Assembly (NCBI RefSeq): GCF_037023745.1
Contig: NZ_CP146101.1
Location: 3,216,001 to 3,280,000 of the forward strand
Length of the DNA: 64,000 nt
Source of the DNA: Streptomyces sp. SCSIO 30461
GTDB lineage: Bacteria; Actinomycetota; Actinomycetes; Streptomycetales; Streptomycetaceae
Direction of reading: 5' to 3'
How positions within the stretch are numbered: the stretch's first letter is position 1; the number at the start of each line of letters is the position of its first letter. Positions 43,501-52,700 of this stretch are shown here, in pieces. The notes beneath the pieces are model-generated. The model was not told the DNA's origin. It worked only from the letters and a program-made list of their open reading frames with translations, and ran no database searches. Made by a program: the position numbers and the translations under genes.

Positions 43501-46500
43501 TGGCGCGGTGCGTTGTGGTTGGCGATGACCAGGCCCGTCACTCCACCCGCCTCGCGCGCCGGGCCGACGGCCTGTTCGATCTCCGCCGCTGATGCGGACA
43601 CCGCGGCCATGGCACCCGGGTCGCCTCCGGCTGCCGCCAGGATCACCGCGGCACGCTCCCGGCTCAGCTCCAACAGCGTTTCTGAGTCGAAGGAGCCCGC
43701 CGCGCACAGGGCCACCAGCTCCCCGTAGCTGTGGCCCGCTGCCATGTCCGGTTCGACACCGGCCTGGGTGAGCAGAGTGTGCGCGGCGAGGTCCACCATC
43801 CCGAGTGCCGGCTGGGCGGCCCTGGTGTCCATGAGGTCGGTGCGCAGCCGCTCGCGCGCACCGTCGGCGAAGGCGGCGGGTGGGAGCAGCGTCGCGGCGG
43901 TGCCGCTGTCGCAGGCCAGCAGGTGATGCAGTCCGGGGAAGGAGGTGAACACCTCAGCGAACATCCCAGGGCGCTGGCTGCCCTGCCCAGGAAAGAGGAA
44001 CGCCACCTTGCCGCGCTCGGCCCCGGTGAGTGCGTCGGATCCGGCCCCCGCCTCGGGGCGGTCGTCGACATGGACGCCTGCCTGAGGCGAGTGCTCCCCG
44101 GCCAGCACGCGACGCAGCCGCTCGCGCAGTTCCGCCCGGTCCTTCGCCACGACGGCGAACCGCACCGGGCCGCGTCCCTTGTCAGCGCGCCGGGAGGCGG
44201 CCAGAGCCAGATCCCGCAGCCGCCACCGGCCGGGTCCTTCCGCGTCGGCCGACTCCAGGGCCAGCAGCTCTTCGACCGCCCTGCGCGCTGCTTCGGCGTC
44301 CGCGCCGCGAAACAGGAACAGCTCGGCCGGCCAGGCGTCACGTCCGTGCGCGGCCGGCGGTGCGCCGTGGTCGTGGGCGCTCAGTACCACGTGGAAGTTC
44401 GTGCCGCCGAAGCCGAACGCGCTCAGTCCGGCCAGCCGCCGCCGGGGCGAAGCGGTCCACGGCAGCGCCTCGCGGTGGAACACGAACGGACTCCGGCCCT
44501 CCTGCCAGGCGCGGTTGGGTCGTTCCAGATGCAGTGTCGGCGGTCGCACTCCCGTGTGCAGGGCCAGCGCGGTCTTGATCAGACCGGCCAGTCCCGCCGC
44601 GCACTTGGTGTGCCCGATCTGCGACTTGACCGAGCCCAGGACGCAGCTCCCCCTGTCCGCACCGGCGGCTTCGAACACCTCGGTGAGGACTTCCAGTTCG
44701 GTGCGGTCGCCGACCACCGTGCCGGTGCCGTGCGCCTCCACCAGACCGATGTCGGCGGGTGAGGTCCCGGCATTGCGGTGTGCCCGTTCGAGCGCCCTGC
44801 GTTGTCCTTCCGGCCGGGGAGCCGTCAGTCCGAGCGAACGGCCGTCGCTCGAGCTGCCGACACCCTTGATCACTCCGTAGACGCGGTCCCCGTCGCGTTC
44901 GGCGTCGGCAAGCCGCTTGAGCACCACACAGGCCACGCCCTCGCCGAGCGCGATTCCGTCGGCACCGCTGTCGAAGGCTCGCGATCTGCCCGTGGGCGAG
45001 AGCGCATGCACCGACGAGAACAGCACGTAGTCGTTGATCCCGTTGTGCAGGTCGGCGCCGCCGCACAGCATGATGTCGCTGGTGCCTGCGACAAGCTCCT
45101 TGCAGGCCACGTCGACGGCGGCGAGCGACGACGCGCAGGCGGCGTCGACGGTGAAGTTGGGGCCGCCGAGGTCGAGGCGGTTGGCGATCCGCCCGGAGAT
45201 CACGTTGGAGAGCATCCCGGGGAACGAGTCCTCGGTCAGCGCAGGCAGCTGCCCGTTCAGACCTTCGGGCACAGCGCCGTAGTACGAGGGCAGCACCGCG
45301 CGCAGCGTCGCCGCGTTCGACAGGTCGCTGCCCGGCTCGGCGCCGAACACCACACCTGTGCGCGTCCGGTCGAAGTCCCTTCCCCCCGAGCCGATTCCGG
45401 CGTCCTCAAGTGCCCGCCGAGCCGCCTCCAGCGCCAGCAGCTGCACGGGTTCGATGCTGCCGAGTGAGGCGGGCGGTATGCCGTAGCGCAGCGGGTCGAA
45501 TGGTACGGGCGCCAGGAAGCCGCCCCAGCGCGATGCGGACGCACCACTCGCATCGGGACCGTGCACAGCGGGGTCCCAGCGTTCGGGCGGGACCTCGCCG
45601 ACGGAGTCCACCCCGTCCAGGACGTTTGCCCAGAAGGAGGCGAGGTCGGGTGCTCCCGGGAACATGCATGCCATCCCGACCACGGCCACGTCCAGCGGCC
45701 GCGGTGCTTGGGGTTCCGTGCCAGCCTCCCGGTCGGGGCCGAGCCCGGGGCGTGTCCGCAGCGCGGCCCTGCGCTCGCCGATGTAGCGTGCGGCGGCGTC
45801 GCTGACCGCGGTGTGCAGTTCCGCCACCGTGGTGGTGGCGGACCGCAGTACGGCGACCTCGCCGGCCATGAACATGCCCTCGGTCAGCTGCCGTTCCTCG
45901 TCCACGGCGGAGAGTGCCCCGCCGTCGGAGCGCTCCAGACCCTTGGCGGCCATCCGGAGGCGTCCGACGTTGAGCCGTTCGAGCCGCTCCCAGACCTCGC
46001 GATCACCGAGCCCCTCGCGACGCAGGTCGTCGCCCAGCGCCCGGAAGGCCTCGCTGAACGGGCTCGGCACACAGCGGGTGGCATGGCCGGGCGCGGTCTC
46101 CAGGAGTGCCGTGCGTTCCGCCGCCACGACCCGACGCTGGAAGAGCGGCCGGACCGCGCCGCATGTCACGGCTTCCTCGGTGAACAGATACGCCGTGCCC
46201 ATGAGCACCCCGACGGCGCAGCCGCGTGCGGTGAGCGGGGCGGCGAGCGCGGCGGCCATCGCGGCGGACCGTTCGTCATGGATACCGCCGGCGAGCAGCA
46301 CCTCGATCCGTGCGGTGTTCCGCTGCGCCTCGGGTCCGGTCTCGCCCGTGCGATCCCCCGCGCCGTCCGGCCCGTGTCGGCCGTGCCTGCCGTCCAGGAA
46401 ATCCTGCAGAACGCCGAGTTGGGCCTCCCACAACGGGAAGCTGTTGCGCGGCCCGACATGCCCACCGCATTCGGCACCCTCGAAGACGAACCGGCGCGCA

Positions 46501-47777
46501 CCCGCGTCCAGGAACTGCCGCAGCAGACCGGGCGACGGCACATGCAGGAAGGCCTTGATCCCTGCCTCCTCCAGGACGTGTGCCTGCGAGGGCCGCCCCC
46601 CGGCGACGATGGCGTGCGTCGGGCGGGCGTCGATCACCGCCTCCAACTGGGCGGACCGGGTCTCCTCCGGAGCGAATCCGAGGATTCCGACCCCCCACGG
46701 CCTTTCGGCGAGGGCGTCCCGTACCTCCGCGAGCATCGTCCGTGACTGCTCGGCTCCGGCGAGCGCCAGGGCGATGAAGGGGAGGGCGCCTTCGGCGGCG
46801 ACGGCTTCGGCGAAGTCCGCACGGTCGCTGACCCGGGTCATCGGCCCCTGGGCGATCGGCAGGCGGGTGCCCAGCGCCCCGCTCATCGCGGAGCCCACTG
46901 TGAGGCTTCGCTCGGCGGTGTCCTCGCGGACGGCGGCGTGTACGGCATCGCTGACGGCACGTAGCGCACGGCCGGTGTCTCCCCAACGTTCGGCGAACCG
47001 GGCCGCGAGGAACCCGTCCTGACCGACCGGCAGTGGTTCAACCGCCGCGCCGTGCTGCGGCGATCCGAGGCGACGCAGGGTCCGCAGGCCGGCCACTACA
47101 CGAGTCTCCGAGCCGTCCATCGTCCGGAGCACCGCCGCGATGTGTTCGGGCGTCTCCGACTCGGCCAGCAGCGCCAGTTGGGTGTCCAGCACCACTCCGG
47201 TAGCGCCACCGACGACAGCCGCCGCCGCGGTCCCCGGTGCGATCCCTCCACAGGCCCACACCGGGATACCCGATAGCTCCCCGGCACTGAGGAGCTGTTG
47301 GAGGAGGACAAAGGTACTGAGCTCACCGACCGGGCCGCCGCACTCATTGCCGCGGGCGATCAGCCCGTCGGCCCGCGACCGTGCGGCGGCGCGTGCCGAG
47401 TCGAGGTCGGTGACCTCGACCAGCACGCGGTGGCCGGGCGGTACGTCCCCAGGCGCCCAGGTGGATCCGGGGGCCAGCACCACGGTGCCGGGTCGGGATG
47501 GGCGGGCCCGCACGGAGCCGGTTTCGGCGCTGCGGGCCCGATCGGGCCCGAGCTCGTCCGGGCCGAGCCGGCACCGTGGGCCGACCCGGATTCCGTAGTG
47601 GCCGGGAGCCCAGCGACGCAGTGCCGCAAGGGCATCCCGGGCTCTTCGGTCGCCGGTCCCCAGGTCGAGCACTCCGAGCCCGCCGGAGCGGCTGACCGCT
47701 GCGGCGAGTCGGGCGTCCGGCTCACCGAAGGGGGTGATTCCGATGACCAGGTCCACGATGTGCTCTGCCGACGTCAT
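40572..47777 (-). CDS. PKS1: tandem NPD-like domains-KS-AT-ACP-KR
   Basis: 2401 aa, read in order: first FMN-barrel (NPD/PfaD-like) domain (~5-240, with GNECGGPVGE and ACGGIAPG); second, fuller NPD-like domain (~290-650, QGPMTRVSD, GAECGGHVGP, LAGGIHD); KS (~690-1130, Cys in VDAACASSLAAVD near 880, His in EAHGTGTVVGD and IGHTKCAAG); AT (~1255-1560, GHSYGE near 1344); ACP (Ser in LEADLSIDSIKRTE, ~1777); KR (~1870-2330, GGARGITAAC and ADYAAANDALES). The ACP and KR motifs are of the PUFA-synthase type. ATG 47777 heads the six-gene transcript. The NPD domains probably act as enoyl reductases, giving a saturated or partly reduced chain. Confidence 0.93.
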   Translation of the reverse strand: MTSAEHIVDLVIGITPFGEPDARLAAAVSRSGGLGVLDLGTGDRRARDALAALRRWAPGHYGIRVGPRCRLGPDELGPDRARSAETGSVRARPSRPGTVVLAPGSTWAPGDVPPGHRVLVEVTDLDSARAAARSRADGLIARGNECGGPVGELSTFVLLQQLLSAGELSGIPVWACGGIAPGTAAAAVVGGATGVVLDTQLALLAESETPEHIAAVLRTMDGSETRVVAGLRTLRRLGSPQHGAAVEPLPVGQDGFLAARFAERWGDTGRALRAVSDAVHAAVREDTAERSLTVGSAMSGALGTRLPIAQGPMTRVSDRADFAEAVAAEGALPFIALALAGAEQSRTMLAEVRDALAERPWGVGILGFAPEETRSAQLEAVIDARPTHAIVAGGRPSQAHVLEEAGIKAFLHVPSPGLLRQFLDAGARRFVFEGAECGGHVGPRNSFPLWEAQLGVLQDFLDGRHGRHGPDGAGDRTGETGPEAQRNTARIEVLLAGGIHDERSAAMAAALAAPLTARGCAVGVLMGTAYLFTEEAVTCGAVRPLFQRRVVAAERTALLETAPGHATRCVPSPFSEAFRALGDDLRREGLGDREVWERLERLNVGRLRMAAKGLERSDGGALSAVDEERQLTEGMFMAGEVAVLRSATTTVAELHTAVSDAAARYIGERRAALRTRPGLGPDREAGTEPQAPRPLDVAVVGMACMFPGAPDLASFWANVLDGVDSVGEVPPERWDPAVHGPDASGASASRWGGFLAPVPFDPLRYGIPPASLGSIEPVQLLALEAARRALEDAGIGSGGRDFDRTRTGVVFGAEPGSDLSNAATLRAVLPSYYGAVPEGLNGQLPALTEDSFPGMLSNVISGRIANRLDLGGPNFTVDAACASSLAAVDVACKELVAGTSDIMLCGGADLHNGINDYVLFSSVHALSPTGRSRAFDSGADGIALGEGVACVVLKRLADAERDGDRVYGVIKGVGSSSDGRSLGLTAPRPEGQRRALERAHRNAGTSPADIGLVEAHGTGTVVGDRTELEVLTEVFEAAGADRGSCVLGSVKSQIGHTKCAAGLAGLIKTALALHTGVRPPTLHLERPNRAWQEGRSPFVFHREALPWTASPRRRLAGLSAFGFGGTNFHVVLSAHDHGAPPAAHGRDAWPAELFLFRGADAEAARRAVEELLALESADAEGPGRWRLRDLALAASRRADKGRGPVRFAVVAKDRAELRERLRRVLAGEHSPQAGVHVDDRPEAGAGSDALTGAERGKVAFLFPGQGSQRPGMFAEVFTSFPGLHHLLACDSGTAATLLPPAAFADGARERLRTDLMDTRAAQPALGMVDLAAHTLLTQAGVEPDMAAGHSYGELVALCAAGSFDSETLLELSRERAAVILAAAGGDPGAMAAVSASAAEIEQAVGPAREAGGVTGLVIANHNAPRQTVVSGPTAAVEAAVRLLREAGHGAKRLPVACAFHSPLVAGAADSFARALAEHGLREPEFAVWSNRTARPYEDGPDAVRAELAAQIGAPVRFAAQIEAMYEAGARIFVEAGPGRVLTRLVAEILGDRPHLAVACEPRPDSGLSGLLDALARLAVAGLPVRTGWMFRGRDAVDPGRAAVVERRPGWTVDGHLVRTASGELLPGALAPARRVVETTVTTNHPVGAQEAEGAAARQDALIAEFLRTSRDMVAAQRDVLLTYFGGAPAVDGTSPVAAPPHVVPAATRSHALPDPVPVPGPASVPGPPDAVVEGAVAGHGPVVLSDADVLRMVVEIISERTGYPADMVEPGLDLEADLSIDSIKRTEIVGESAGRLVAAGAVSADAATLDDAAMEELAKARTAEALAARIAALATGGSADAPPVSLPPSTTTASETTETGTTGTGADRTDTDGIEADGTPDAAPLAIAAPKRFFLRPAPLPKTTAADERLTGRRFALIGDGDGEHAGAASALTELLAGTGATAVRFPAGRLLTDEDGPLDGVILLDSLAASGPPVLPGSFPVVKAALRIRPRTLIAVRPTEDGRVGERAAGLGGLFRSIAREYPDTAATVIDLLPDAASGPYGADGPDGSDGLGGTDRPAAVAAAVLDELTAPGGAPAVLRGREGRNVRALAEAPFGPIALTGAGPAGEGAAEAEAIGLGRDAVVLLTGGARGITAACAVALARACGCRIELLGRTPAPAGPEDPATAVAEDEAALRAVLATRGRYTSPAEIARAAGLILAQREITATLAALESAGSEARYRSVDCRDSAAVLQAVKEIHAEHGRLDGVVHAAGVIEDRLIEEKSAESFERVYGTKVAGAASLLSALDELPDGPSFTVLFGSISAVLGNRGQADYAAANDALESLGEHWRARTGRRVLTVHWGPWAPSGIHSGMVGPELARSYSRRGITLIDPEEGSLALLRELAWGDGTAGAVVHTASEW

Positions 47778-48258
47778 AATTCTCCGAATAAGCGTTGGCG
47801 TTGCCCGGAGGTTAAATTTCGGTCAATCAGAAGCTCAAGACGTACAGGGTCTTGCATGGCCCGGAGGAATGAAATTCGGGCCTTCTGCGGAACGGCTTGA
47901 AGATAGCGTCGGGTTACTCAACGGTCAACCATCGCAGGATGGCCAAATGACCTTGTTCATCAGCAGGTTGGGAGGCGGTGCGGTAAACGGGCATGGCGGA
48001 ATCGGGCGGCGAGTGTGAGAACTCCCGGCCCATGACCGCCAAGGAATTGAGCGAAGAAAGGGTGTAGGGGAAGGCGCGAGGGGAAGAGGTGGGGGATTCC
48101 GGCGGCGCGGCCAGTCATCGTTTCGCGTTGGCGGTGGACTGTCAACAAGGTCGCCGGAGGTCATCTGACGGTTCATCAGTCAACTGGCGGTCATTGATTG
48201 AGCGATCAATGAACCGGGGGATTCCGTGTCGTCCGTCTCCGGGATCCGGGAGAGGCCC
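47778..48258. other. Intergenic promoter region of the PKS cluster
   Basis: About 480 bp between PKS1 and the marR gene, both on the minus strand. GC is lower at 47780-47830 and 48120-48215. TCATTGAT-n6-ATCAATGA (48191-48212) is a perfect 8-bp inverted repeat 46 bp after the marR stop, which could be an operator or a terminator. No SARP or other cluster-situated regulator gene is present. No gene seen. Confidence 0.5.
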
Positions 48259-48726
48259 TCAGCCCTGACCCTCCTTGGCGGCTTTGAGTTTCCGCCATAC
48301 GGAGCTCAGGGCCTCCAGGTCCTCCTGGTCGAGCAGGTCGGTGAAGACCGGGGCGAGGCTGGCCCGTCGCGTGTCGTCCGCTTCCGCGAACAGTCGGTGG
48401 CCTTCCGGTGTGAGCGCCACCTCCACGGATCGCGCGTCCCGCGTCGACGGGGTGCGGGTGACCAGGCCTCGCGCCTGGAGCGCATCGATGACCCGGGACA
48501 CCTGGCTGCGACTGAGCATCGTGCTGTTGCCGAGCACCGAAGCGGGCACCGGCTCGGGGTTGGATGCCAGCCACAGCATCACCTCGAACCATGAGACGGG
48601 GAGGTCGTGGGCCTTGCCGAGCGCTCGGTCGACGCGCTCCGTGAGCACGGTGCCGGCCCAGACGAGGCCGTAGAAGGCGTGGTCGGCGACGGGCATCTCG
48701 GCCTGCGTGAGCTTCCTTTTCGGCAT
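48259..48726 (-). CDS. MarR-family transcriptional regulator
   Basis: 155-aa winged-helix regulator with the recognition region ASVLGNSTMLSRSQVSRVID and wing TRTPSTRDARSVEVALTPEG. ATG 48726. Divergent from the SDR gene; two palindromes lie in the shared promoter. It is the regulator closest to the PKS promoter, so it may also affect that operon, but this is only suggested by position. Confidence 0.93.
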   Translation of the reverse strand: MPKRKLTQAEMPVADHAFYGLVWAGTVLTERVDRALGKAHDLPVSWFEVMLWLASNPEPVPASVLGNSTMLSRSQVSRVIDALQARGLVTRTPSTRDARSVEVALTPEGHRLFAEADDTRRASLAPVFTDLLDQEDLEALSSVWRKLKAAKEGQG

Positions 48727-48745
48727 AGCCTGAGTCTACGGGTTG

Positions 48746-48786
48746 TGTGTGCGCACACATAATGGTTATGGTGTGTGTACACGCAC
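48746..48786. promoter_or_regulatory. Pair of candidate MarR operators
   Basis: TGTGTGCGCACACA (48746-48759) is a perfect 14-bp palindrome, and GTGTGTGTACACGCAC (48771-48786) is a 16-bp palindrome with one mismatched pair. Their centres are 26 bp apart, between the divergent marR and SDR start codons, an arrangement typical of MarR autoregulation. Confidence 0.7.
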
Positions 48787-48830
48787 AGATGTGCGTCGTG
48801 TTTGCCGCTTTGCCATCGAAAGGCCTCGCC

Positions 48831-49688
48831 ATGTCCTCTCAGTCTGTTGAGTCCTCACCCGTCGTCCTGATCACCGGCACCTCATCCGGGATCGGCCTCG
48901 CCGCCGCGGTCGCCGCGGCGCAGGCCGGCTGGCGCACCGTGGCGACCCTGCGCGACACCAGTCGCTCCGACGCGCTGCGCGAGGCCGCAGCGGAAGCGGG
49001 GGTGGAGCTCGACATCCGGCAGCTCGACGTCACCGACGCCGCGTCCGTCACCGCTGCGATCGACAGTGTGGTGGCGGACCACGGCCGACTTGATGCTCTG
49101 GTCAACAATGCCGGGGCCGGCCACCTCGGCACCCTGGAGAACGAGACCGTCGATGACGTCCGCAAGGTCATGGAGGTCAACTTCTTCGGCGTGCTGGCCG
49201 CTTCCAAGGCCGCCCTGCCCCATCTGCGTGCTTCGGGCGGTCGGCTGATCACCGTCACCAGTGTCGGCGGAATCATCGGCCAGCCCTTCAACGAGGCCTA
49301 CTGCGCTGCCAAGTTCGCCGTCGAGGGCTACATGGAGAGCCTGGCCCCGGTGGCGGCCACCCTCGGTGTGAAGGTGTCGGTCATCGAACCGGGAGCCGTG
49401 GCCACCGAGTTCGTCAGCAACATCGGGGTGGACCTCGAAGGAGTGGTCGCCGAGGCCGGTGTGTACGCCCCGGCCCTCCAGGCGTACATCAACCGCACCG
49501 TCGGGCAGTTCCTCAACGGTGCCCAGACCCCGGCCCAGGTCGCCGAGTCGGTCATGGAGGCGCTCACCGCCGAGAGCCCCGCGTTCCGCATCCAGACCTC
49601 CGACTGGGCCCGCGGCTTCACCGGCACCAAGATCGCCGACCTGGACGGTTCCGCGGTGCTCGGACTCACCAGTACCTGGGTCGCCTGA
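48831..49688 (+). CDS. Short-chain dehydrogenase/reductase
   Basis: 285-aa classical SDR. NAD(P)-binding TGTSSGIG near residue 16, NNAG motif, and the catalytic Ser/Tyr/Lys set as TSVGG... YCAAK are present. Start ATG 48831 is preceded by AAAGGCCTCGCC; the frame opens earlier at 48747 inside the operators. Likely regulated by the divergent MarR. Substrate unknown. Confidence 0.92.
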   Translation: MSSQSVESSPVVLITGTSSGIGLAAAVAAAQAGWRTVATLRDTSRSDALREAAAEAGVELDIRQLDVTDAASVTAAIDSVVADHGRLDALVNNAGAGHLGTLENETVDDVRKVMEVNFFGVLAASKAALPHLRASGGRLITVTSVGGIIGQPFNEAYCAAKFAVEGYMESLAPVAATLGVKVSVIEPGAVATEFVSNIGVDLEGVVAEAGVYAPALQAYINRTVGQFLNGAQTPAQVAESVMEALTAESPAFRIQTSDWARGFTGTKIADLDGSAVLGLTSTWVA

Positions 49689-49741
49689 CCGATCCGCCGT
49701 CTACTCGCGGTACGACGCCGGGCCGACCGCTCACGATCTCG

Positions 49742-52700
49742 TCAGGTGGGCGCCGGTCCGGCGTCCGTCGGCAGGGAGCCGGCGCGACCACCCGCCCACG
49801 CGCCCAGCGCGGTGGCGAGCTGGGCACGGGACCTGACATCCAGCTTCTGGTAGATCCGCGTCAGCCGTGCCTCGACCGTCTTCACACTCAGATACAGCCG
49901 GGCAGCCGCCTCCTGGTTGCTGGCACCCTGTCCCACCATCTGCGCAAGCCGCAGCTCCGCCTCCGTCAAGGACGACAGCGCACCGCCGCGAGAGGCCGGG
50001 GCCGGCTCGGGGGCGCCTGCCGGTGTCTCCTTCGCGAGCGCCAGCCAGGGCGCCGCGCCCGCCCGCTCGAAGACCGAGGCCGCGGTGTGCAGTGCGTGCT
50101 GTGCGGCCGAACGCCGCCGCCTGCGCCGTTCCACGCGGGACAGCGCCACCAGCGCCCGGCCCTGTTCGAGAGGTAGCCCGGCCGTCGCGAAGCGCTCCGC
50201 CGTACGGGTCAGCAGGGCGGCAGCCTCGTCAGGCTTACCGCCCGCGGCCAACAAAAGCGCTTCGGCGCGATCGCATCCCAGCAGCACCGAGCGGCGGCCG
50301 AGGCGCTCCGCGACCGGTCGCACATCGGCGAGCAGGGCGGACGCCTCATCGAGGGAGTCGCTCGCGACGAGCGCCTCCGCCAGCTCTTCGTGCCAGCGCA
50401 GCATGGACGGATCGACGGCCGCCTGAGCCCGCTCACCGGCCTGCACCCGGCGCAGCGTCTCCAGGGAGTTGCTGACATCACCCATGATCAGCTGGACGCG
50501 GCCGAGCGCGTACAGGCTCCGGGAGAGGAAGACGTTGTCGCCCTCCTCGTCCGACGCCTGGGCGCTTCGACGCGCGTAGCTCGCCGCGCGGGCGAAGCTG
50601 CCGCCCGCCGTCTCGGCGAGCGCCAGGGCGTACCAGGCGGGGCCGGGGGACAGTCCCGCCTCCAGGGTCAGCGCGAGCGACCGCCCGGCGTGGGACAGCG
50701 CTGCAGCGCACTGGCCCTGCCGGGCCTCGACCTCGGCCAGCGTACGGAACAGCTCGATGGCGTCCTCGACCGAACCGCGCCGTTCGACCAGCGGCAGCAG
50801 CGCGTTCATCTCGTCGCGCGCGTCCAGGAGCCGGTCATCGAACAGCGCGTGGCGGATGGTGAGGATCTGCGCGGCGTTGCGGATGCCGAGCGGCCGGTCG
50901 ACCATCTCCAGCTCCCGCGCCTCCTGGAGCACCCGCTCCTCGTCCGGTGAGCCGAGTACGCGTTCCATCCGGGCCTGGACCGTCAGCGCCTTCGCCGCGG
51001 TCATACGGTCGCCGACCGAAGCGGCGAGAGCCGCCGAGTCGATCGCGGCCGCCCGGGAGCGGACCGGGTCGCCGTCGGCCAGGACGTACTTCACCGCCAG
51101 GCGCAGTTGTACGGCGGCCCGCAGCGCCGTGTCGCCCTCCGAGTCCTCCATCGCGTGGGCGTAGATCTCGTCCAGACCGGTCAGTCCCTGACCGGCCGTG
51201 TCCAGCACCGCGAGCCTGGCCCGTACCCGCTCGCCGGGCGATGCGTCACGTGCCAGCAGGTCCGTCGCCGCGCGCATCGCCAGATCGGCGCGGGCCGCGC
51301 GGGCTGCCTCCTCCGCCGCGTCCACGAGGCGGGCGATGCGCTGGGTGCCGTTGCGTCCGGGCGTGGACTCGGCGGCGAGAAGGGCGAGTTCGGCAGCCAG
51401 AGCGGTGTTGCCGCGCCGCCGGGCGCTGTCAGCGGCAGCCGCGACCTCGGCGGCCAGCTCCTCGTCCGGGATGTCGGTGGCCAGTGCCCGGTGCCTGACC
51501 TCCTCGACAGGGTCGTCCACGACCCGGGCGAGCGCCGCGTGCCCCTCGCTGCGGTCGGTCCAGCAGGCGTCGTGGACCAGGGTCGAAGGGAGGATGCCGG
51601 CCCGGAAGGCCACCGTCCCGTCCTCGGTGAGCAGCACGAGACCGGCCCGTTCGGCAGCCGCCAGGTCGGCCTCGGCCGTGGGTCGGCCCGCGCGGCGGAT
51701 GAGCGATGCGGTGGGGCGCAGGGCGAGGGCCGCGAGGAGCAGGGTGTCCCGGACCGCGGGCGAGACCAGCCCCAGCAGCTGCCGCGACAGATCGCGCGCC
51801 CGCCCGGAGAGCGACAGCGCCTCAGCGTGGTGCACCGGTGTGCGCGCGTCCGCGAGCGAGCGGCCGACGGCGAGCGCCAGCCGCGGATTGCCGCCGCTGG
51901 CCTTGTGGATGCGCCCGGCCATCCGGGACGGAAGCCGGTGGTGGATGAGGAGCTCGGCGATGTCGTCGGCGTGAAGCGGCGGCACGAGCAGTACATCGGC
52001 CTCGGAGGGCACCCAGAGCTGCTCGGGCCCGGTGGTGCCGGCGTCCGGGTCGTGCGCCTCCGGGGTCTCGATCGCGATCACCCGCAGCGTCGGCGGTGCC
52101 AGATGGAGGGCGAAGCGCAGCAGATCGGCGCTGTCCGGGTCGATCCGCTGTACGCCGTCGACCACGAGCAGCACCGGCCGGTGCCCGGCCAGGGAACGAA
52201 GGATCTGCGCCAGGGCCAGCCGCAGGGCGATGGGGTCCCAGCCGCCCTCGGGAGCCGGGGCCTCGCGGCAGAGCATGGCGACGGCGTCCCGCTGGGGGCC
52301 CGGCAGCCCTTCGCGGACGTCGTACGGCGCGCTCGGCGCGGTGGCCGCGCCGGGCAGGCCGGACGCGCCGGGCGGACCCGCCGACCCCGAGGGTCCGGCG
52401 GACGGGGCGTCGGCGGGCCGGGTCACATCGGCCGCGGCGCGCACGAGGGCGTCGACGCCGGTGGCTCCTTCGGCGCCGTTCGGCCCGAGCTGCCCGGCCG
52501 GGGACAGGGTCGCGGACACGGAGGCGACGAGCGCGGCGGCGGTGGCACCGGGGATGGCGTGGTCACCGGGGAGGGTCGCGAGCCACAGCACGGTCTCGCC
52601 GCGCGCCTGGGCGCGGGCGGAGATGGCCAGGGCGACCTCGGTCTTGCCGACCCCCGCCGAACCGGTGAGCAGGGCGCGCCCGCGCGCTTGCAGCACCCTT

